Positions 7,759 through 18,879 of a stretch of 64,000 nt of DNA are shown one piece after another. The notes below the pieces were generated by a model. That model saw nothing but the letters and a program-made list of their open reading frames with translations. It had not been told where the DNA came from and made no database searches. Both the position numbers and the translations under genes were made by a program. Source of the DNA: Microvirga ossetica (GTDB taxonomy: Bacteria; Pseudomonadota; Alphaproteobacteria; Rhizobiales; Beijerinckiaceae); the NCBI RefSeq assembly GCF_002741015.1, contig NZ_CP016617.1, positions 1,279,368-1,343,367 of the forward strand, written 5' to 3'. The first letter of the stretch is position 1, and the number at the start of each line of letters is the position of its first letter.

Positions 7759-9435
7759 GTGTTCACCGCCGTCCGCGATCTGCCGCGCCTGCGCGAGATC
7801 AGCTCGGTCCTCATTCGCCACGGACTCGGCGATCTCGTGCGTCGTACCGGCACGGCCACGCTGCTGGAGCGCGCCGGACAAATCCTGCAATGGCGAGAAG
7901 CCGGTGACGCCGCCGATCTCGAACCACAGCAGCGGGTGAGACTCGCGTTCGAGGAACTTGGGCCGACCTTCGTCAAACTCGGTCAGATGCTCTCTACCCG
8001 AGAGGACCTCCTACCGCCGGCCTGGACGGCTGAACTCGCCCGATTGCACAGCGACGTGCCGCCGGCCCCTTTCGACGAGCTCTTGCCGCAGGTCGAGCAG
8101 GCGCTCGGGTCCTCTCCGTTTGAGGTGTTTGCCGACCTGGAGCGCGCTCCCTACGCTGCAGCCTCGATCGCACAGGTGCATCGGGCCAAGCTGGCAAGTG
8201 GCACCCCGGTGATCTTGAAGATCCGCCGCCCGGGCATCGTGGCAAAAATCAACGCCGATCTCAGGATCCTCGGGTACCTTGCTCGTCTGGTCGAGCGCGA
8301 AATGCCAGAGGCGCGGTGCTACCGACCCATCCAAGTGGTGGACCAATTGCGCCGCTCGCTGGGGCGCGAACTCGATCTGGCGGTCGAGGCCCGCAACATG
8401 GAGCGTTTCGGGCGCAACTTCGCCGACGATCCCAACATCCTCGTGCCCCAAGTGTATGGGGCCTGGACGAGCACCGTGATGAATGTGCAGGAGCAAATCG
8501 TGGGCATTCGCGGCAACGATCTGGTGGCGATCGAGGCTGCCGGTCTCGATCGAACGGCACTCGCCGCGCGCGGGGCCGACGCCGTGCTCAAAATGATTCT
8601 GGTCGATGGGTTCTTCCACGCCGATCCGCATCCGGGCAACGTGATGTTTCTGCCTGGCAACCGCATTGCGCTGATCGACTTTGGCATGGTGGGACGCCTG
8701 TCGCCGACGCGCCGAAGCCAAATCGTCGATCTGCTGGCGGGGCTCGCACATCATGACGAGCAGGCCATGCTCGAGGTATTGCTCGACTGGCGCGGCGGTG
8801 CCACGGTGGACGAGGTCCGTCTCGCGGCCGATCTCGGCGAGCTCGCCTTCGATTTCGCCGACGTGCCGTTGAAGGATCTCAGGATCGGTGTGTTGCTGCA
8901 CAGGGTTTCGGCCGTCCTGCGCGAGCACACGATCATGATGCCGGCCGATCTTGCCCTCCTGTTCAAGGCACTCATCAGCCTTGAAGGACTCGGGCGCCAG
9001 TACGATCCGGAGTTCCGGTTGATCGAACGCGTCAAGCCGTTCCTCGACCGGGCCCTGCAGGAACGCTATCGGCCAGCGGAGGCCGTGCGACGGGGCAGGG
9101 CCACGTTCAGCGACCTTCTTGGCCTTGTCACGTCGATGCCGCGCGACATTGCGCGACTGATCAAAGACGCACGGCAGGGCCGCCTGCGGGTCGAGCTTGA
9201 CCTCAAGCGTCTTGACAGCTTCGGTGACCGGCTCGACAGCGCAATCGACCGCGTCACGGTCGGCGTCATGACGGCCTCGCTGGTGATCGGTTCCTCGATC
9301 GTGATGACAGTCCCAGGCGGGCCAACCCTGTTCGGCCAGCCTCTGCTCACTCTGGTGGGGCTGGTTGGCTATCTGATTGCATTCGTCAATAGCCTCTGGA
9401 TCATCCTGTCGATCTGGCGATCCGGTCGGCGCTGA
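7759..9435 (+). CDS. ABC1/AarF/UbiB-family atypical kinase
   Basis: A 558-aa UbiB-type protein-kinase-like ATPase starting at GTG, a family linked to ubiquinone and lipid metabolism. Visible motifs are the KxGQ block (FVKLGQMLSTREDLLP), the Ala-rich nucleotide loop (AAASIAQVHRAKL), the catalytic Lys in VILKIRRPG, the catalytic loop FFHADPHPGNVMF and the metal-binding ALIDFGMVGRL. The C-terminus has two hydrophobic helices (ASLVIGSSIVMTV and LLTLVGLVGYLIAFVNSLWI), the usual membrane anchor. No other ubiquinone gene is nearby, so this may be a paralogue rather than the housekeeping UbiB. Confidence 0.85.
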   Translation: MFTAVRDLPRLREISSVLIRHGLGDLVRRTGTATLLERAGQILQWREAGDAADLEPQQRVRLAFEELGPTFVKLGQMLSTREDLLPPAWTAELARLHSDVPPAPFDELLPQVEQALGSSPFEVFADLERAPYAAASIAQVHRAKLASGTPVILKIRRPGIVAKINADLRILGYLARLVEREMPEARCYRPIQVVDQLRRSLGRELDLAVEARNMERFGRNFADDPNILVPQVYGAWTSTVMNVQEQIVGIRGNDLVAIEAAGLDRTALAARGADAVLKMILVDGFFHADPHPGNVMFLPGNRIALIDFGMVGRLSPTRRSQIVDLLAGLAHHDEQAMLEVLLDWRGGATVDEVRLAADLGELAFDFADVPLKDLRIGVLLHRVSAVLREHTIMMPADLALLFKALISLEGLGRQYDPEFRLIERVKPFLDRALQERYRPAEAVRRGRATFSDLLGLVTSMPRDIARLIKDARQGRLRVELDLKRLDSFGDRLDSAIDRVTVGVMTASLVIGSSIVMTVPGGPTLFGQPLLTLVGLVGYLIAFVNSLWIILSIWRSGRR

Positions 9436-9926
9436 TAACCGAGGCTTGCATGGGGCCGGACATCGTAAATTCTCGAACTGATAACAAGCCGCACGGCTAG
9501 CGCATCGTGCGGAACCGAGGGTCCGGGTCAGCGAATAAGGGGATCGGTTTCCCCGTTCAAAACGATGCGCCATCAGACGCTCTAATGAGTAGCCGCTATG
9601 TGGCGACCGTTCTTCCCACCCTCGCTTCACTTGGCGCTACGTTCCTAACAAGGTCCGCTCCGGGTCTTGGTCGTCGTCTAATCGCTCATTTGAACGCAAG
9701 CCCTTTTTGGTGCCGAGGCTGTGGTTTGCCGGGAGCAGTGTCGTCTTCGCGGTCGACAGTAGTCGGCGCATGATGGGCTTCGCAGGAGGAACCTTCCAAG
9801 GTGTAAAACGCACGCTTCAGGCCTATAGGCTTGCCGGTGCACCAACCAAGGCGGAATGGTTCGTCCACGTTCCGGCAGGGACGCCTCAGCACGCCTCAGA
9901 ACAGGCGCATCGGAGTTTTGGGTGGG
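9436..9926. other. Gene-free stretch
   Basis: No supported gene. It contains a hairpin without T-run (CCGCAC/GTGCGG, 9489-9513), which may end the kinase transcript. Around 9510-9530 a GGAACCGAGGG..GGGTCAG stretch is reminiscent of the dispersed intergenic repeat found at 23.8, 29.1 and 50.5 kb. Short frames between 9500 and 9930 show no recognisable product. Confidence 0.4.
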
Positions 9927-10540
9927 TCAGGCGATAGCATTGCCTGCCCGAGTGAACGGCTCGCCGGATTTGAGCATCGCGTGCATGACGACGGCGAGCT
10001 TCCTCGCCACCGCAACGGCTACCCGTTTGAAGCCGATTCTCTCCCGCACCTGCAACCCCCATTGGCGCAGATAACTGTCGGCATGTGTGCGCGTCAGGAT
10101 CACGGTTGCGGCTTCATGGAGCAGCCCTCTCAGGTGACCATCGCCGCGCCGGGAGATGTGGCCGTCATAGTCGACTTCCCCGGACTGGTAGCGACGGGTC
10201 GTCAGGCCCAGCCAGGCCCCGACCGAGCACGACTTCTTGAAGTTCTCCGGATCCTCAATGGCGGCCGTAAACGAGGTGGCGGTGATCGCCCCCACCCCGG
10301 GGATCGCCATCAGCCGCTGACAGGCCGCACTCTGCCGGGCGCTGGCGAGAAGCTGGCGCCCCAGGGCTGATGCCCGGCTGCGCACGCTGCGCCAGGCCTC
10401 CAGCATCGGCAGGATGATCCAGGCAAGCTCCTCCTGACTTCCGGTTTCCTCTGAGCCTGCGGCTGGTTGAGGAGATCAACGGGTCACGTAAGTCCTGACG
10501 GTAAGCGCTTGCCATGCCGTGCCTCCATATCTGGAGACAA
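9927..10540 (-). pseudogene. IS110-family transposase remnant (C-terminal half)
   Basis: Only the C-terminal IS116/IS110/IS902 domain remains: LMAIPGVGAITATSFTAAIE, GAWLGLTTRRYQSGEVDYDG and GHLRGLLHEAATVIL. The N-terminal RuvC-like DEDD domain is missing. Upstream sequence to about 10540 reads in another frame with in-frame stops and looks like degraded transposase. It is therefore a dead copy. The two complete IS110 copies in this window (46.4 and 58.1 kb) are different subtypes. Confidence 0.75.
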
Positions 10541-10823
10541 GCAGGCCACATCAGCGCTCAGGGTGGAATCCCCGCTGACTCGGAATAACGGGAAGTGGCT
10601 CTAGCCTCCTATATCGTGCCGTCGATGAAGTGCATCATCTCAAGCCCCGATCATTAGGGACGACGGTTGCGTTCCGCTAACGGAGACTCACGGCGGCCCA
10701 TTCCGCGAGGAGCGGCAAGACGCCTGTTGCGGTGCGCAGCGCGGCGCCCTAGATCGCATTCCGTCGTCGAGCCCGTCCGGCCACGATCAGTCCAGCCTTG
10801 TCCCGTCTCCATCCGGAATCCCG
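10541..10823. other. Gene-free leader before the hybrid kinase
   Basis: No gene is seen. The region should hold the hybrid kinase promoter; no clear sigma-70 boxes could be picked out. Confidence 0.3.
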
Positions 10824-13800
10824 ATGCACGATAGAAACCCACGCCCAGCCGCGACCGACTGCGACTTCCTCTCGGGCGGCTGGGGGATGGGTGCCCGCAT
10901 GCGCTCGCACGACTGGTCGGGATCGCCTCTGGGAGAGCCCGAGACGTGGCCCCGGCCATTGCGGATGCTCGTGCGGATGATCCTCAATGCCAAGCAGCCA
11001 ATGTTCATTGCGTGGGGTCCGGATCTCGCCTTCCTCTACAACGACGAATACATCCCGATCCTCGGCGCCAAGCATCCCAACGCGCTCGGGCGCCCCTTCG
11101 CCGTGGTCTGGTCCGACATCTGGGAACAAATCAGACCGCTGGTCGACCAGACCCTCTCCGGGCAGGCGAGTTGGCACGAGGATCTGCTGATCCCAATGCA
11201 GCGGAACGGCTACCGCGAGGATGCTTGGTTCAGCTTCTCCTACAATCCCATCTGGGACGACGTCGGAGCGGTTGCCGGCCTGTTCTGTGCCGCGACGGAG
11301 ACAACCGGCAAGGTCCTCGGCCAGCGTGCGCTGCGGGAGAGCGAGGAGCGCGCCCGAGGCGTGCTCGACGGCATGGACGAGGCCTTCATCCTGCTCGATC
11401 GGGAGTTCCGCATTCTGCGAATCAACCCGGCCGGGTTGCGGCTGGACATGCGGCCCGAGGCGGAGATCATCGGACGCACCCATTGGGAGGTCTGGCCGAA
11501 CACCGAGAACTCGCCGTTGGGTAAGTTCTACAAACGGGCCATGGCCGAGCGCGTGCCGGCCACGTTTGAGAACAGGTACACGTGGCCTGACGGGCGGGAG
11601 GCCTGGACCGAGATCCGTGCCTATCCGGCTCCTGATGGCCTGGCGGTCTTCTACCGTGACATCACCGAGCGCAAGCATGCGGACGCCCAGCTTCGCGAGG
11701 CAGAGGACCACTATCGCCATACGGTCGAGCTGAATCCGCAGGTCACGTGGACTGCCCGCCCTGACGGCCAACTCGATCGTGTCGCCCAGCGTTGGCAGGA
11801 CTGGACCGGCACCACGGGATTGGGGGAGACCTGGGCGCAGGCGATGCACCCGGACGATCTAGAGCCGTCCCTGATGGCGTGGGCCCACTCTGTCTCGACC
11901 GGTGAGCCCTACAATATCGAGCATCGCGCACGCATGCGCGACGGCACCTACCGCTGGATGCACTCGCGCGCCCTTCCCCGGCGCAGTCCGGACGGGGAGA
12001 TCGTCGAATGGTACGGCAGCACCGAGGATATCTCAGAGCGTCGGTCCAGCCAGGATGCTTTGCGGGAGGAAACCCGCGCTCTGGAGATCCTCAACACGGC
12101 CTTGGCCGCCGCAGCGTCGGAGCACGATCTCGAGCGGCTTGTCCAGCGTGTGACGGACGCGGGCGTGGAGCTCACCGGAGCCCAGTTCGGCGCATTCTTC
12201 TATAACGTGCAGAACGAAGCCGGTGAGAGCTACATGCTCTACGCCATCTCAGGCGTTCCGCGCGAGTCGTTCTCGAAGTTCCCGATGCCCCGCAACACGA
12301 AGGTGTTCGCCCCGACCTTCAACGGTGAGCGCATTGTTCGCTCGGACGACATCACCCAGGATCCGGCCTACGGACACTCGAAACCGCATCGAGGCATGCC
12401 AGAAGGGCACCTACCGGTCCGCAGTTACTTGGCTGTGCCTGTGACGTCCCGGTCCGGTGAGGTGATCGGCGGCCTGTTCTTTGGACATGCGGAGGCGGGC
12501 GTCTTCCACAAGCGCTCGGAGCGGCTCATATCGGGGCTTGCCGCAGGGGGTGCCGTAGCCATCGACAACGCTCGCCTGTTCCAGAAAGCCCAACGCGAGA
12601 TCGAGGAACGTCGGCGCGCTGAGGAAGCGCTGCGGCGCCTGAATGGGACCCTGGAGGCCGAGGTCGAGGAGCGCACCAAGGAAAGGGATCAGATCTGGCA
12701 GCTCAGCACGGACCTGATGGACGTATGCCGCTCGGACGGAACGTTGGTTGCCGTCAACCCGGCCTGGACGACGATCCTCGGCTGGTCCGAGGCGGAGCTG
12801 CTCGCCAGTAACTTTCTTGGGCTCATCCATCCGGACGATGTCGAGAGCACACTCGCGGAGCTTGCCGGTCTTGACCAGGGTGCCCAGACCTTCCGGTTCG
12901 AGAACCGCTTCCGCGCCAGGGACGGTGGCTACCGGCTGATCTCGTGGACGGCAGTGCCTAAGGAGGGACTGTTCTACGCCATCGGCCGCGACATCACTGC
13001 GGAGCGGGCAGCGGCGGAGGCGCTGCGTCAGACCGAGGAGGCTCTGCGGCAGTCACAGAAGATGGAGGCAGTGGGCCAGCTCACGGGCGGCATCGCGCAC
13101 GACTTCAACAACCTGCTGACCGGGATCGTGGGTTCCCTCGACATGCTGCGTACGCGCGTCTCGCAGGGGCGCCTCGAGACCGTCGATCGCTACATCACGG
13201 CGGCAACGACGTCCGCCAACCGCGCCGCGGCCCTGACGCACCGTCTGCTCGCCTTTGCCCGCCGCCAGCCGCTCGATCCCAGGCCTGTGCAGGCAAACGC
13301 ACTCGTCGCTTCCCTTGAGGATCTATTCCGGCGCACCGTCGGTGAGGCGGTGACATTGGAGGTCGTGCTGGCGGGAGGCCTCTGGCCGACGCTCTGCGAT
13401 CCCAATCAACTGGAGAGCGCGCTTCTCAACCTCGTCATCAACGCCCGCGACGCGATGCCGGACGGCGGCAAGCTCACGATCGAGACCTGCAACGCTCACC
13501 TGGACGAGGCCTACATCGCGGCGCAGCGGGACGTGAGACCCGGCCAGTACGTCTGCATCTGCGTGACGGACACGGGAACGGGCATGCCGCAGGACGTGAT
13601 AGAGCGCGCGTTCGATCCGTTCTTCACGACGAAGCCCATTGGTCAGGGAACCGGGCTGGGGCTGTCGATGGTCTACGGGTTCGCCCGCCAGTCGGAGGGC
13701 CACGCGAAGATCTACAGCGAGGTGGGTCAAGGCACCACGATCAAGATCTACCTCCCGCGCTACCGCGGCGAAACAGACGCGGAAATCGAGGCGTCGACGC

Positions 13801-14192
13801 TTGCCGAGGCGCCCCGCGCCGAGTCAGGCGAGACCGTGCTGGTGGTCGAGGACGAGCCGGTGGTGCGCAGCCTGATCATCGAGGTGCTGGAGGACCTCGG
13901 CTACCGGACGCTGGAGGCGGCGGACGGACCAGAGGGGCTGAAGATCCTTCAGTCCCGGCGGCGCATCGACCTCCTGATTACTGACGTGGGTCTGCCAGGC
14001 CTGAACGGGCGCCAGCTCGCCGACGCCGCCCGGGAACGCCGCCGTGACCTCAAGGTGCTGTTCATTACGGGCTATGCCGAGAATGCCACCCTGGCGGCGG
14101 GCTTTTTGGAGCCCGGCATGCAGATGATCACGAAGCCGTTCGCCGTCGATGCGCTTGCGCAAAGGATCCGGTCGATCATCCGGGATGATTGA
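10824..14192 (+). CDS. Hybrid sensor histidine kinase (PAS x4, GAF, HisKA, HATPase, receiver)
   Basis: A 1122-aa soluble hybrid kinase with no membrane segment, so it senses a cytoplasmic signal. Order: divergent PAS (about 35-165), PAS (175-285, ending FYRDITERK), PAS (292-405, ending [11 protein letters not shown]), GAF (430-590), coiled coil (595-640), PAS (640-745), HisKA with phospho-acceptor H759 in [11 protein letters not shown], HATPase ([32 protein letters not shown]) and a C-terminal receiver from about 1003 with D1054 in [10 protein letters not shown]. The internal receiver suggests a phosphorelay or self-control. No response regulator is adjacent, so its output is unknown. It is flanked by an IS110 remnant and a disrupted cyclase gene. 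Confidence 0.9.
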   Translation: MHDRNPRPAATDCDFLSGGWGMGARMRSHDWSGSPLGEPETWPRPLRMLVRMILNAKQPMFIAWGPDLAFLYNDEYIPILGAKHPNALGRPFAVVWSDIWEQIRPLVDQTLSGQASWHEDLLIPMQRNGYREDAWFSFSYNPIWDDVGAVAGLFCAATETTGKVLGQRALRESEERARGVLDGMDEAFILLDREFRILRINPAGLRLDMRPEAEIIGRTHWEVWPNTENSPLGKFYKRAMAERVPATFENRYTWPDGREAWTEIRAYPAPDGLAVFYRDITERKHADAQLREAEDHYRHTVELNPQVTWTARPDGQLDRVAQRWQDWTGTTGLGETWAQAMHPDDLEPSLMAWAHSVSTGEPYNIEHRARMRDGTYRWMHSRALPRRSPDGEIVEWYGSTEDISERRSSQDALREETRALEILNTALAAAASEHDLERLVQRVTDAGVELTGAQFGAFFYNVQNEAGESYMLYAISGVPRESFSKFPMPRNTKVFAPTFNGERIVRSDDITQDPAYGHSKPHRGMPEGHLPVRSYLAVPVTSRSGEVIGGLFFGHAEAGVFHKRSERLISGLAAGGAVAIDNARLFQKAQREIEERRRAEEALRRLNGTLEAEVEERTKERDQIWQLSTDLMDVCRSDGTLVAVNPAWTTILGWSEAELLASNFLGLIHPDDVESTLAELAGLDQGAQTFRFENRFRARDGGYRLISWTAVPKEGLFYAIGRDITAERAAAEALRQTEEALRQSQKMEAVGQLTGGIAHDFNNLLTGIVGSLDMLRTRVSQGRLETVDRYITAATTSANRAAALTHRLLAFARRQPLDPRPVQANALVASLEDLFRRTVGEAVTLEVVLAGGLWPTLCDPNQLESALLNLVINARDAMPDGGKLTIETCNAHLDEAYIAAQRDVRPGQYVCICVTDTGTGMPQDVIERAFDPFFTTKPIGQGTGLGLSMVYGFARQSEGHAKIYSEVGQGTTIKIYLPRYRGETDAEIEASTLAEAPRAESGETVLVVEDEPVVRSLIIEVLEDLGYRTLEAADGPEGLKILQSRRRIDLLITDVGLPGLNGRQLADAARERRRDLKVLFITGYAENATLAAGFLEPGMQMITKPFAVDALAQRIRSIIRDD

Positions 14193-14448
14193 TCCGGATG
14201 GAGGAGGGCGGCGCAGTCGGGCGGCGTCGGCCTTCAGCCGAGATATAGGCGTTGAACTTCCGCTGAGGGTCAAGGAGTAACGAACAACAAATGAAATGAA
14301 GGTCCGCTCGACTTCTCATGAGCAGACCCAAGCGCTTCTTCCGCCTCGTGCCAGTAGCAGGAAGTCAAACGTGTGTTCTGGAAAGACTGCGATTGGCGCG
14401 ACCGCGCCCGTTGAACGCGCTGCCCCTTCCCCCAACAAACGGCCAAGG
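14193..14448. repeat. Intergenic with short dispersed-repeat fragments
   Basis: No supported gene. Bases 14256-14310 (ACTTCCGCTGAGGGTCAA, then GAAGGTCCGCTC) match the repeat seen at 5.88 and 51.33 kb. TTCCGCCTCGTGCCA at 14340 recurs near 43477. Confidence 0.45.
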
Positions 14449-17400
14449 CTATTCCCGCCGAGCCGAGGGCGTGTCATATAGCGTAGCACGCTCCAGCTCG
14501 CTGAGCAGGGCCTCGGCCTCTCTAACGTCGGCAGTTTCGAAACCCTCGGTGAACCAGTCGCGAACGTGTGTCAGAAAACCGTGGGCTTTCTCCCCGGCGC
14601 CTCGCTCTGCCCACAGGCGTGCGAGCCGCGACGCAGCTCGCAACTCCCACCATTTGGCGGCCTGCGCCCCGGCAATCTCTACCGATTTGCCGAAAGATTC
14701 CGCCGCCAAGTCGCCGTCGCGACCAGGCTCTTGCAAAGCAAACTCCCCTTTCAGTCGGTACAGCTCGGCATCAAACCAACGCTCGCCGGTCGAAGTTGCA
14801 CGCTCGAACGAGTCGTCGAGCACGCGTCGCGCATCTTCAACGTTGCCACTACTAAGGTAAGCCTCAGCCAGAATGGACTCGTAGTACGGCATCATCACCA
14901 GGTAACCGGCGTTCACGTCGTGCTCGTAGCAGGATTTGAGGGTCTCGAGGCCTTCGGTTGCATTTCCTTCCGCGATGAGTGCGGCAGCTCGAAAGCCCCG
15001 TCCCTTGTTCAACATTGCAGGCATGGCCTTCTCGGACGCGAGAGCAATCAGGCGCTCGCTGTCGCGCCGAAGGGCGAGCCAGTCTTTGCACAAGTGGTAG
15101 TAGACGCACGTGTTGACGAGAGCCAACACGATGGCGAAGGGCTGGCGCGTTTTCTCCGCAGTTTCCAGACCCTGCCGGCACTGCCGGTACCCCTGCTCGG
15201 GGTAGCCCAGAATGAGCAGCGTCCGGGCAAGGTAGAGGTTCGGTCCGGCGTCGGCGATGTCCGCACCGAGCAGAGGGTCCAGGTCAGGTGCCCTTGTCGA
15301 GACCCGCTGCGCCAGGAAAGAGCGTGCGGTGGCAAAATCGCCCATCCAAAGGGCAACGAATCCGGCTGCGTCCGCTCCGATTGGGCCACCCTCGCCGTAT
15401 GCGCGCGCCGCCGCGCGCATCAGCTCGTTGGCGACTTCGCGCGCGATCGAGCTCCGCGCGATTGTAGTAAAAGAGAAACTCGCCATAGCCGGCCCGGAGG
15501 TTCTCGTGCTCCGCTCCCGTTTGCCCTGCCAGGAATCGGGCGCGAGCATAAGCCGTGCCCGTTTCGACCGCCGCCGTGCCCCTAGCCGCCCGGAGCGCAT
15601 CCCCGAGCGCAAGGCGGAGCCCGAGTTCAAATCGGTTGCGCTCCAAGCCTTCCGGCAGCGTTTCGAGAAGCGAGAGACCGTTATCGAGCTGGCTCAACGC
15701 TTCCCTTGTCGCCGAGCGCATGATCGCCGTGCGTGCCGCAGCCTGATAATATGGCACTGCTTGCTCGACGAGCCCGGCCCTGCCGTAGTGGCCGGCGACG
15801 AGTTCGGGATGAGCTGTGGCCGTGTCCATGAATCTGTTGACCAGCGCGTCGGCAATCGCGCCGTGCAGTTCCCGGCGGCGCCTTTTGAGGAGCGATTCGT
15901 AGGCCGCGTCCTGAATGAGAGCGTGCTTGAAGATGTGTGCCGGGCTGGCCGCGGTGCCGCCGCTCAAGATTAGCTCGGCTCCGATCAGTTCCGAGAGCGC
16001 CGTCTCCAGTTCACCGGCAGGCATGTCGCTCACGCTCGCCAGCAGCGCACGATCGAACTCCCGCCCAATCACGGCACCGACTTGCGCGGCATGCCTTGTG
16101 GAGGGCGGCAGGCGGTCGAGCCGAGCCATCAGCGCGTCCTGAAGTGTCACGGGAACCGTGACTGCAGGCAGAGATCCCAAAAGGTCGAAGTGATCTCCTG
16201 CGTCGACAAGGACGTTGAGATCGCGCATCGCCTTGGTCAATTCCTCGATGAACAGCGGAATGCCGTCGGTGTGCGCGACGATCTCGTTCAAGACTTCCTG
16301 CGGAAGACGCTTGCCCGCAACGGCCTCGGCCACTGCGGCCGCCTCAATCGGATCGAGCCGTTCGAGCACGATCCAGTCAACGTGTGCGCCGCTCCAGGCC
16401 GGCTTGAACTCCGGCCGGAAAGTGACGAGCAGCAGCACTGGCAATTGGGCGATCCGATCGTTGATCCGATCGACCAGTTCCAGCGTCGTCGGGTCGAGCC
16501 ATTGTGCGTCCTCGATGACCATGAGCAGCGGATGCCGCGTCGCGAGCCCCTCAACCCAGTTCAGCAGCGCTGCAAATGTCATGGCCTTCCTCTGCTGAGG
16601 GGTCAGATCACGTAACGAATGCTGCTCGCCGGTTCGAACGCCGAGCAGATCGGCGATGACAGGGATGGCGCCGCTGGTATCGGACAAAGCCCTTCCCAGA
16701 AGAAGCTCGAGCTTCCTGAACTGTGTTTCGTCCGGGTCAATGCGTGCAAACTCCGCGGAGCGCCGGATTTCCGAGATGACGGGCCGTAGCGCCGAGTTCG
16801 CGTAGTACGGCGAGGCGTCGAAATGGATTTCCTGGAGCCGGTCCCCTCTCAGTCGATCCCCGAGAAAGCGCACCAGTCTCGATTTTCCGATCCCGGGCTC
16901 CCCGGTTACGAGGACAACCTGGCCCATCGTTCGCCTGACCCGCCCCCAGCGCTCGAGCAGCAGATCGATCTCGCGGCCTCGGCCGACGAACGGCGTGAGC
17001 ATCGTGCCGTGAAGTCCCTCGAACCGACTTTCACTGCGCCCGATGCCGTGGACCCGCCAGAGGGCTACCGAGGAGCCGATCCCCTTGATCGGCTGCCTTC
17101 CCATGTCCTCCAGGTCGAAAATCCCTCCGACGAGATGCCGGGTGGTTTCGGAAATCACAACCTGGTCCGGCCCTGCCGCCTGCTGTAGCCGTGCTGCGAG
17201 GTTCGGCGTCGCCCCGACGATCTCGTCCGGGCGCTCTGCCTCCCCTTCCCCGAGGCTTCCGATGACCACCAACCCTGTGGCAATGCCGATGCGTGCACGA
17301 AGGTGAGGAACCTCTTGCGTCTTGATTCCACCGGCTGCTGCCACAATGCGAAGGGCAGCCTTGACCGCCCGTTCAGCCGCGTCCTCCTGTGCCTTCGGCC

Positions 17401-17842
17401 AGCCGAAATATGCAAGAATGCCATCGCCCAAGAACTTGGCAACGTGCCCCCCGAAACGGTCCACTTCTTCGGTTACCGCGCTTCGGTAACGCCGCATCAC
17501 CGCCCGCAGCTCTTCGGGGTCGAGCTGATGGCTTAGCTCGGTCGACCCGACGAGGTCGACGAACATCACCGTGAGCTGCCGCCGCTCTGCCTCTGTCGGG
17601 GCGGATAAAGGCAGCGCCGTCTTCAGCGATGCGGATGCGCCAATGGGCGCCGATCTCGAAACCAGGGCCAGTGAGGCAATCGCATCAAGCAGCTTGCGCC
17701 GGTGACCGACGGAGGTCACGCCGATTCCCGTCAAATCCTCGGCCGTCAGGTGGGCAAGAACCTCTTCACTAATATCGTTGTCGCGGAAGGCCTTCTCGTA
17801 TTGTCCCAGGCCGATACCGCGAAGCCAGGTGGCGACGTCCAG
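14449..17842 (-). pseudogene. SAM / adenylate cyclase / AAA / TPR regulator, broken by a frameshift
   Basis: A large soluble signalling protein common in Hyphomicrobiales. In order from the inferred CTG start: SAM domain (WLRGIGLGQYEKAFRDNDIS), class III cyclase domain (QLTVMFVDLVGSTELS; KFLGDGILAYFG), AAA/STAND ATPase (Walker A GEPGIGKSRL, Walker B LLMVIEDAQWLD) and TPR repeats. The first frame is sound to about 15446 and the TPR region then continues in another frame to 14449. The break lies in a CG run at 15438-15446. Two extra bases there would restore a perfect reading (ELDRAREVANEL), so replication slippage or a sequencing error is likely. Without repair the protein loses its last TPRs. 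Confidence 0.85.
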
Positions 17843-17855
17843 GTCCCCCTCCTGT
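17840..17855 (-). promoter_or_regulatory. Ribosome site pointing to a CTG start codon
   Basis: On the minus strand ACAGGAGGGGGAC is followed at once by CTG (17842-17840), giving AGGAGG with a 5-nt spacer. The reading from this CTG begins exactly where the SAM domain begins (DVATWLRGIGLGQY). No ATG lies near. The in-frame GTG at 17875 and TTG at 17878 have no ribosome site. Confidence 0.6.
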
Positions 17856-18292
17856 ATGAAAGTACAATAATACACCAAAAGCCCATCATGGACACGTGAA
17901 AACGGGTCCGACAAGAGTCGATTCGGCCTCAGCCTGAAGGTCCACTTAATAGGACCAGAAATGTCGGGAAATGGCGGCGCAAGAATGTCCTTTCGGAACC
18001 GGAACTGATGACCCAAGTCGGCCATCCGCTGCGCAGCGGAAACGTCGCGAGAGGGTCAATGAATGCCGGAGAGCAGGCTCAGTGAAGGTCAGCTTTTCGG
18101 CCGGACACAGAAGTCAGGGTAAGGGCTGCCCCGTGCCAATTGGAGACATTCCGGTTACATGAAACGCAAATTCGCAGAAGCGCCTTTATGGAACAGGAGA
18201 GGGGCGATCCGCCGCTGCCACCGCCCGAAAGGGTTGTTGCGGGTCCCATGAAACCAACTAGGCTGATCATTATCAGGCAAGGATCTGTCGCC
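17856..18292. other. Intergenic between divergent genes
   Basis: Shared upstream region of the minus-strand cyclase gene and the plus-strand small genes. Frames extending the cyclase upstream to 18025 or the small gene upstream to 18140 look non-coding. No promoter could be assigned. Confidence 0.35.
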
Positions 18293-18547
18293 ATGGAACG
18301 GATTGTGGTGACCCACATACGAGACGACCTCTGCCTGGTCTCGCATCAGGACCAGACCCTGTCGGCCTATACCACCGAGCACGAGGCGCTCTCGGCGGCG
18401 TTCGCTTTCGCCTCGCGCTGCATCCAGAACGGCGACAAGACAGTGGTTGTTCTCACGAAAGAGCAAGGCCCCGGACGAGCGTCGCGCAGGCGCGCCGTCG
18501 CCGGATGCTTGCTCGATGGTAACTGGTGGCACCACAGCCATCGTTAG
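18293..18547 (+). CDS. Small protein of unknown function
   Basis: An 84-aa protein with no recognised family. The first half alternates beta and helix (MERIVVTHIRDDLCLVSHQD, then a short helix EHEALSAAFAFASRCIQ), and the second half is basic and ends WWHHSHR. Start 18293 is supported by AAGGA about 10 nt upstream. It lies 9 nt before the next small gene, so they probably form a two-gene transcript. The fold could suit a small regulatory or stress protein; nothing in the sequence decides this. Confidence 0.55.
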   Translation: MERIVVTHIRDDLCLVSHQDQTLSAYTTEHEALSAAFAFASRCIQNGDKTVVVLTKEQGPGRASRRRAVAGCLLDGNWWHHSHR

Positions 18548-18556
18548 AGGAACACG

Positions 18557-18838
18557 ATGATGCAAAGCATGGGGCACAAGTCCAAGGCAAAGCATCGGTG
18601 GGATACCCCAAGCCTGATCCTCCTCGGGGGACTCGTGGGCCTGTTCGCCGCCATCATGCATAACTTCTACGCTGCCTTCCGGGACGCAATTCCCGAGGGC
18701 AATCCGTTCGTTGACGCAATTCCCGAGGGCAACCCATTCGTTCATGTCGTGTCAGGGGTGGTGATTTACGTACTCGCCGGCGCCCTGGTGCTCGGTGTGA
18801 TTTCCGCCATCCGTAACTGGCTCATGCAGGATAGGTAA
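18557..18838 (+). CDS. Small membrane protein with internal tandem duplication
   Basis: A 93-aa protein with two hydrophobic segments, about residues 18-34 (SLILLGGLVGLFAAIM) and 64-85 (VVSGVVIYVLAGALVLGVIS), a likely helical hairpin in the inner membrane. Between them a 10-residue unit, DAIPEGNPFV, occurs twice in tandem, encoded by two 30-nt units differing at only two bases. The ribosome site AGAGG lies 6 nt before ATG 18557; an ATG at 18560 is equally possible. It follows the 84-aa gene by 9 nt. No family is recognised. Confidence 0.65.
   Translation: MMQSMGHKSKAKHRWDTPSLILLGGLVGLFAAIMHNFYAAFRDAIPEGNPFVDAIPEGNPFVHVVSGVVIYVLAGALVLGVISAIRNWLMQDR
18683..18742 (+). repeat. 30-bp in-frame tandem duplication
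   Basis: Two head-to-tail 30-nt units (18683-18712 and 18713-18742), each starting GACGCAATTCCCGAGGGCAA, differ at two positions. It lies inside the loop of the small membrane protein. Confidence 0.9.
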
Positions 18839-18879
18839 GGTCGCATAATGCCCAGTATGGAAAGATGAGCAGACGGTGC

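Noticed and set aside
8011..9630. Long minus-strand frame opposite the ABC1 kinase
   Set aside because: The plus strand has all kinase motifs; long antisense frames are common in GC-rich genes.
9507..9937. Small frames in the 9.5-9.9 kb stretch
   Set aside because: No ribosome sites, no motifs and inconsistent frames on both strands.
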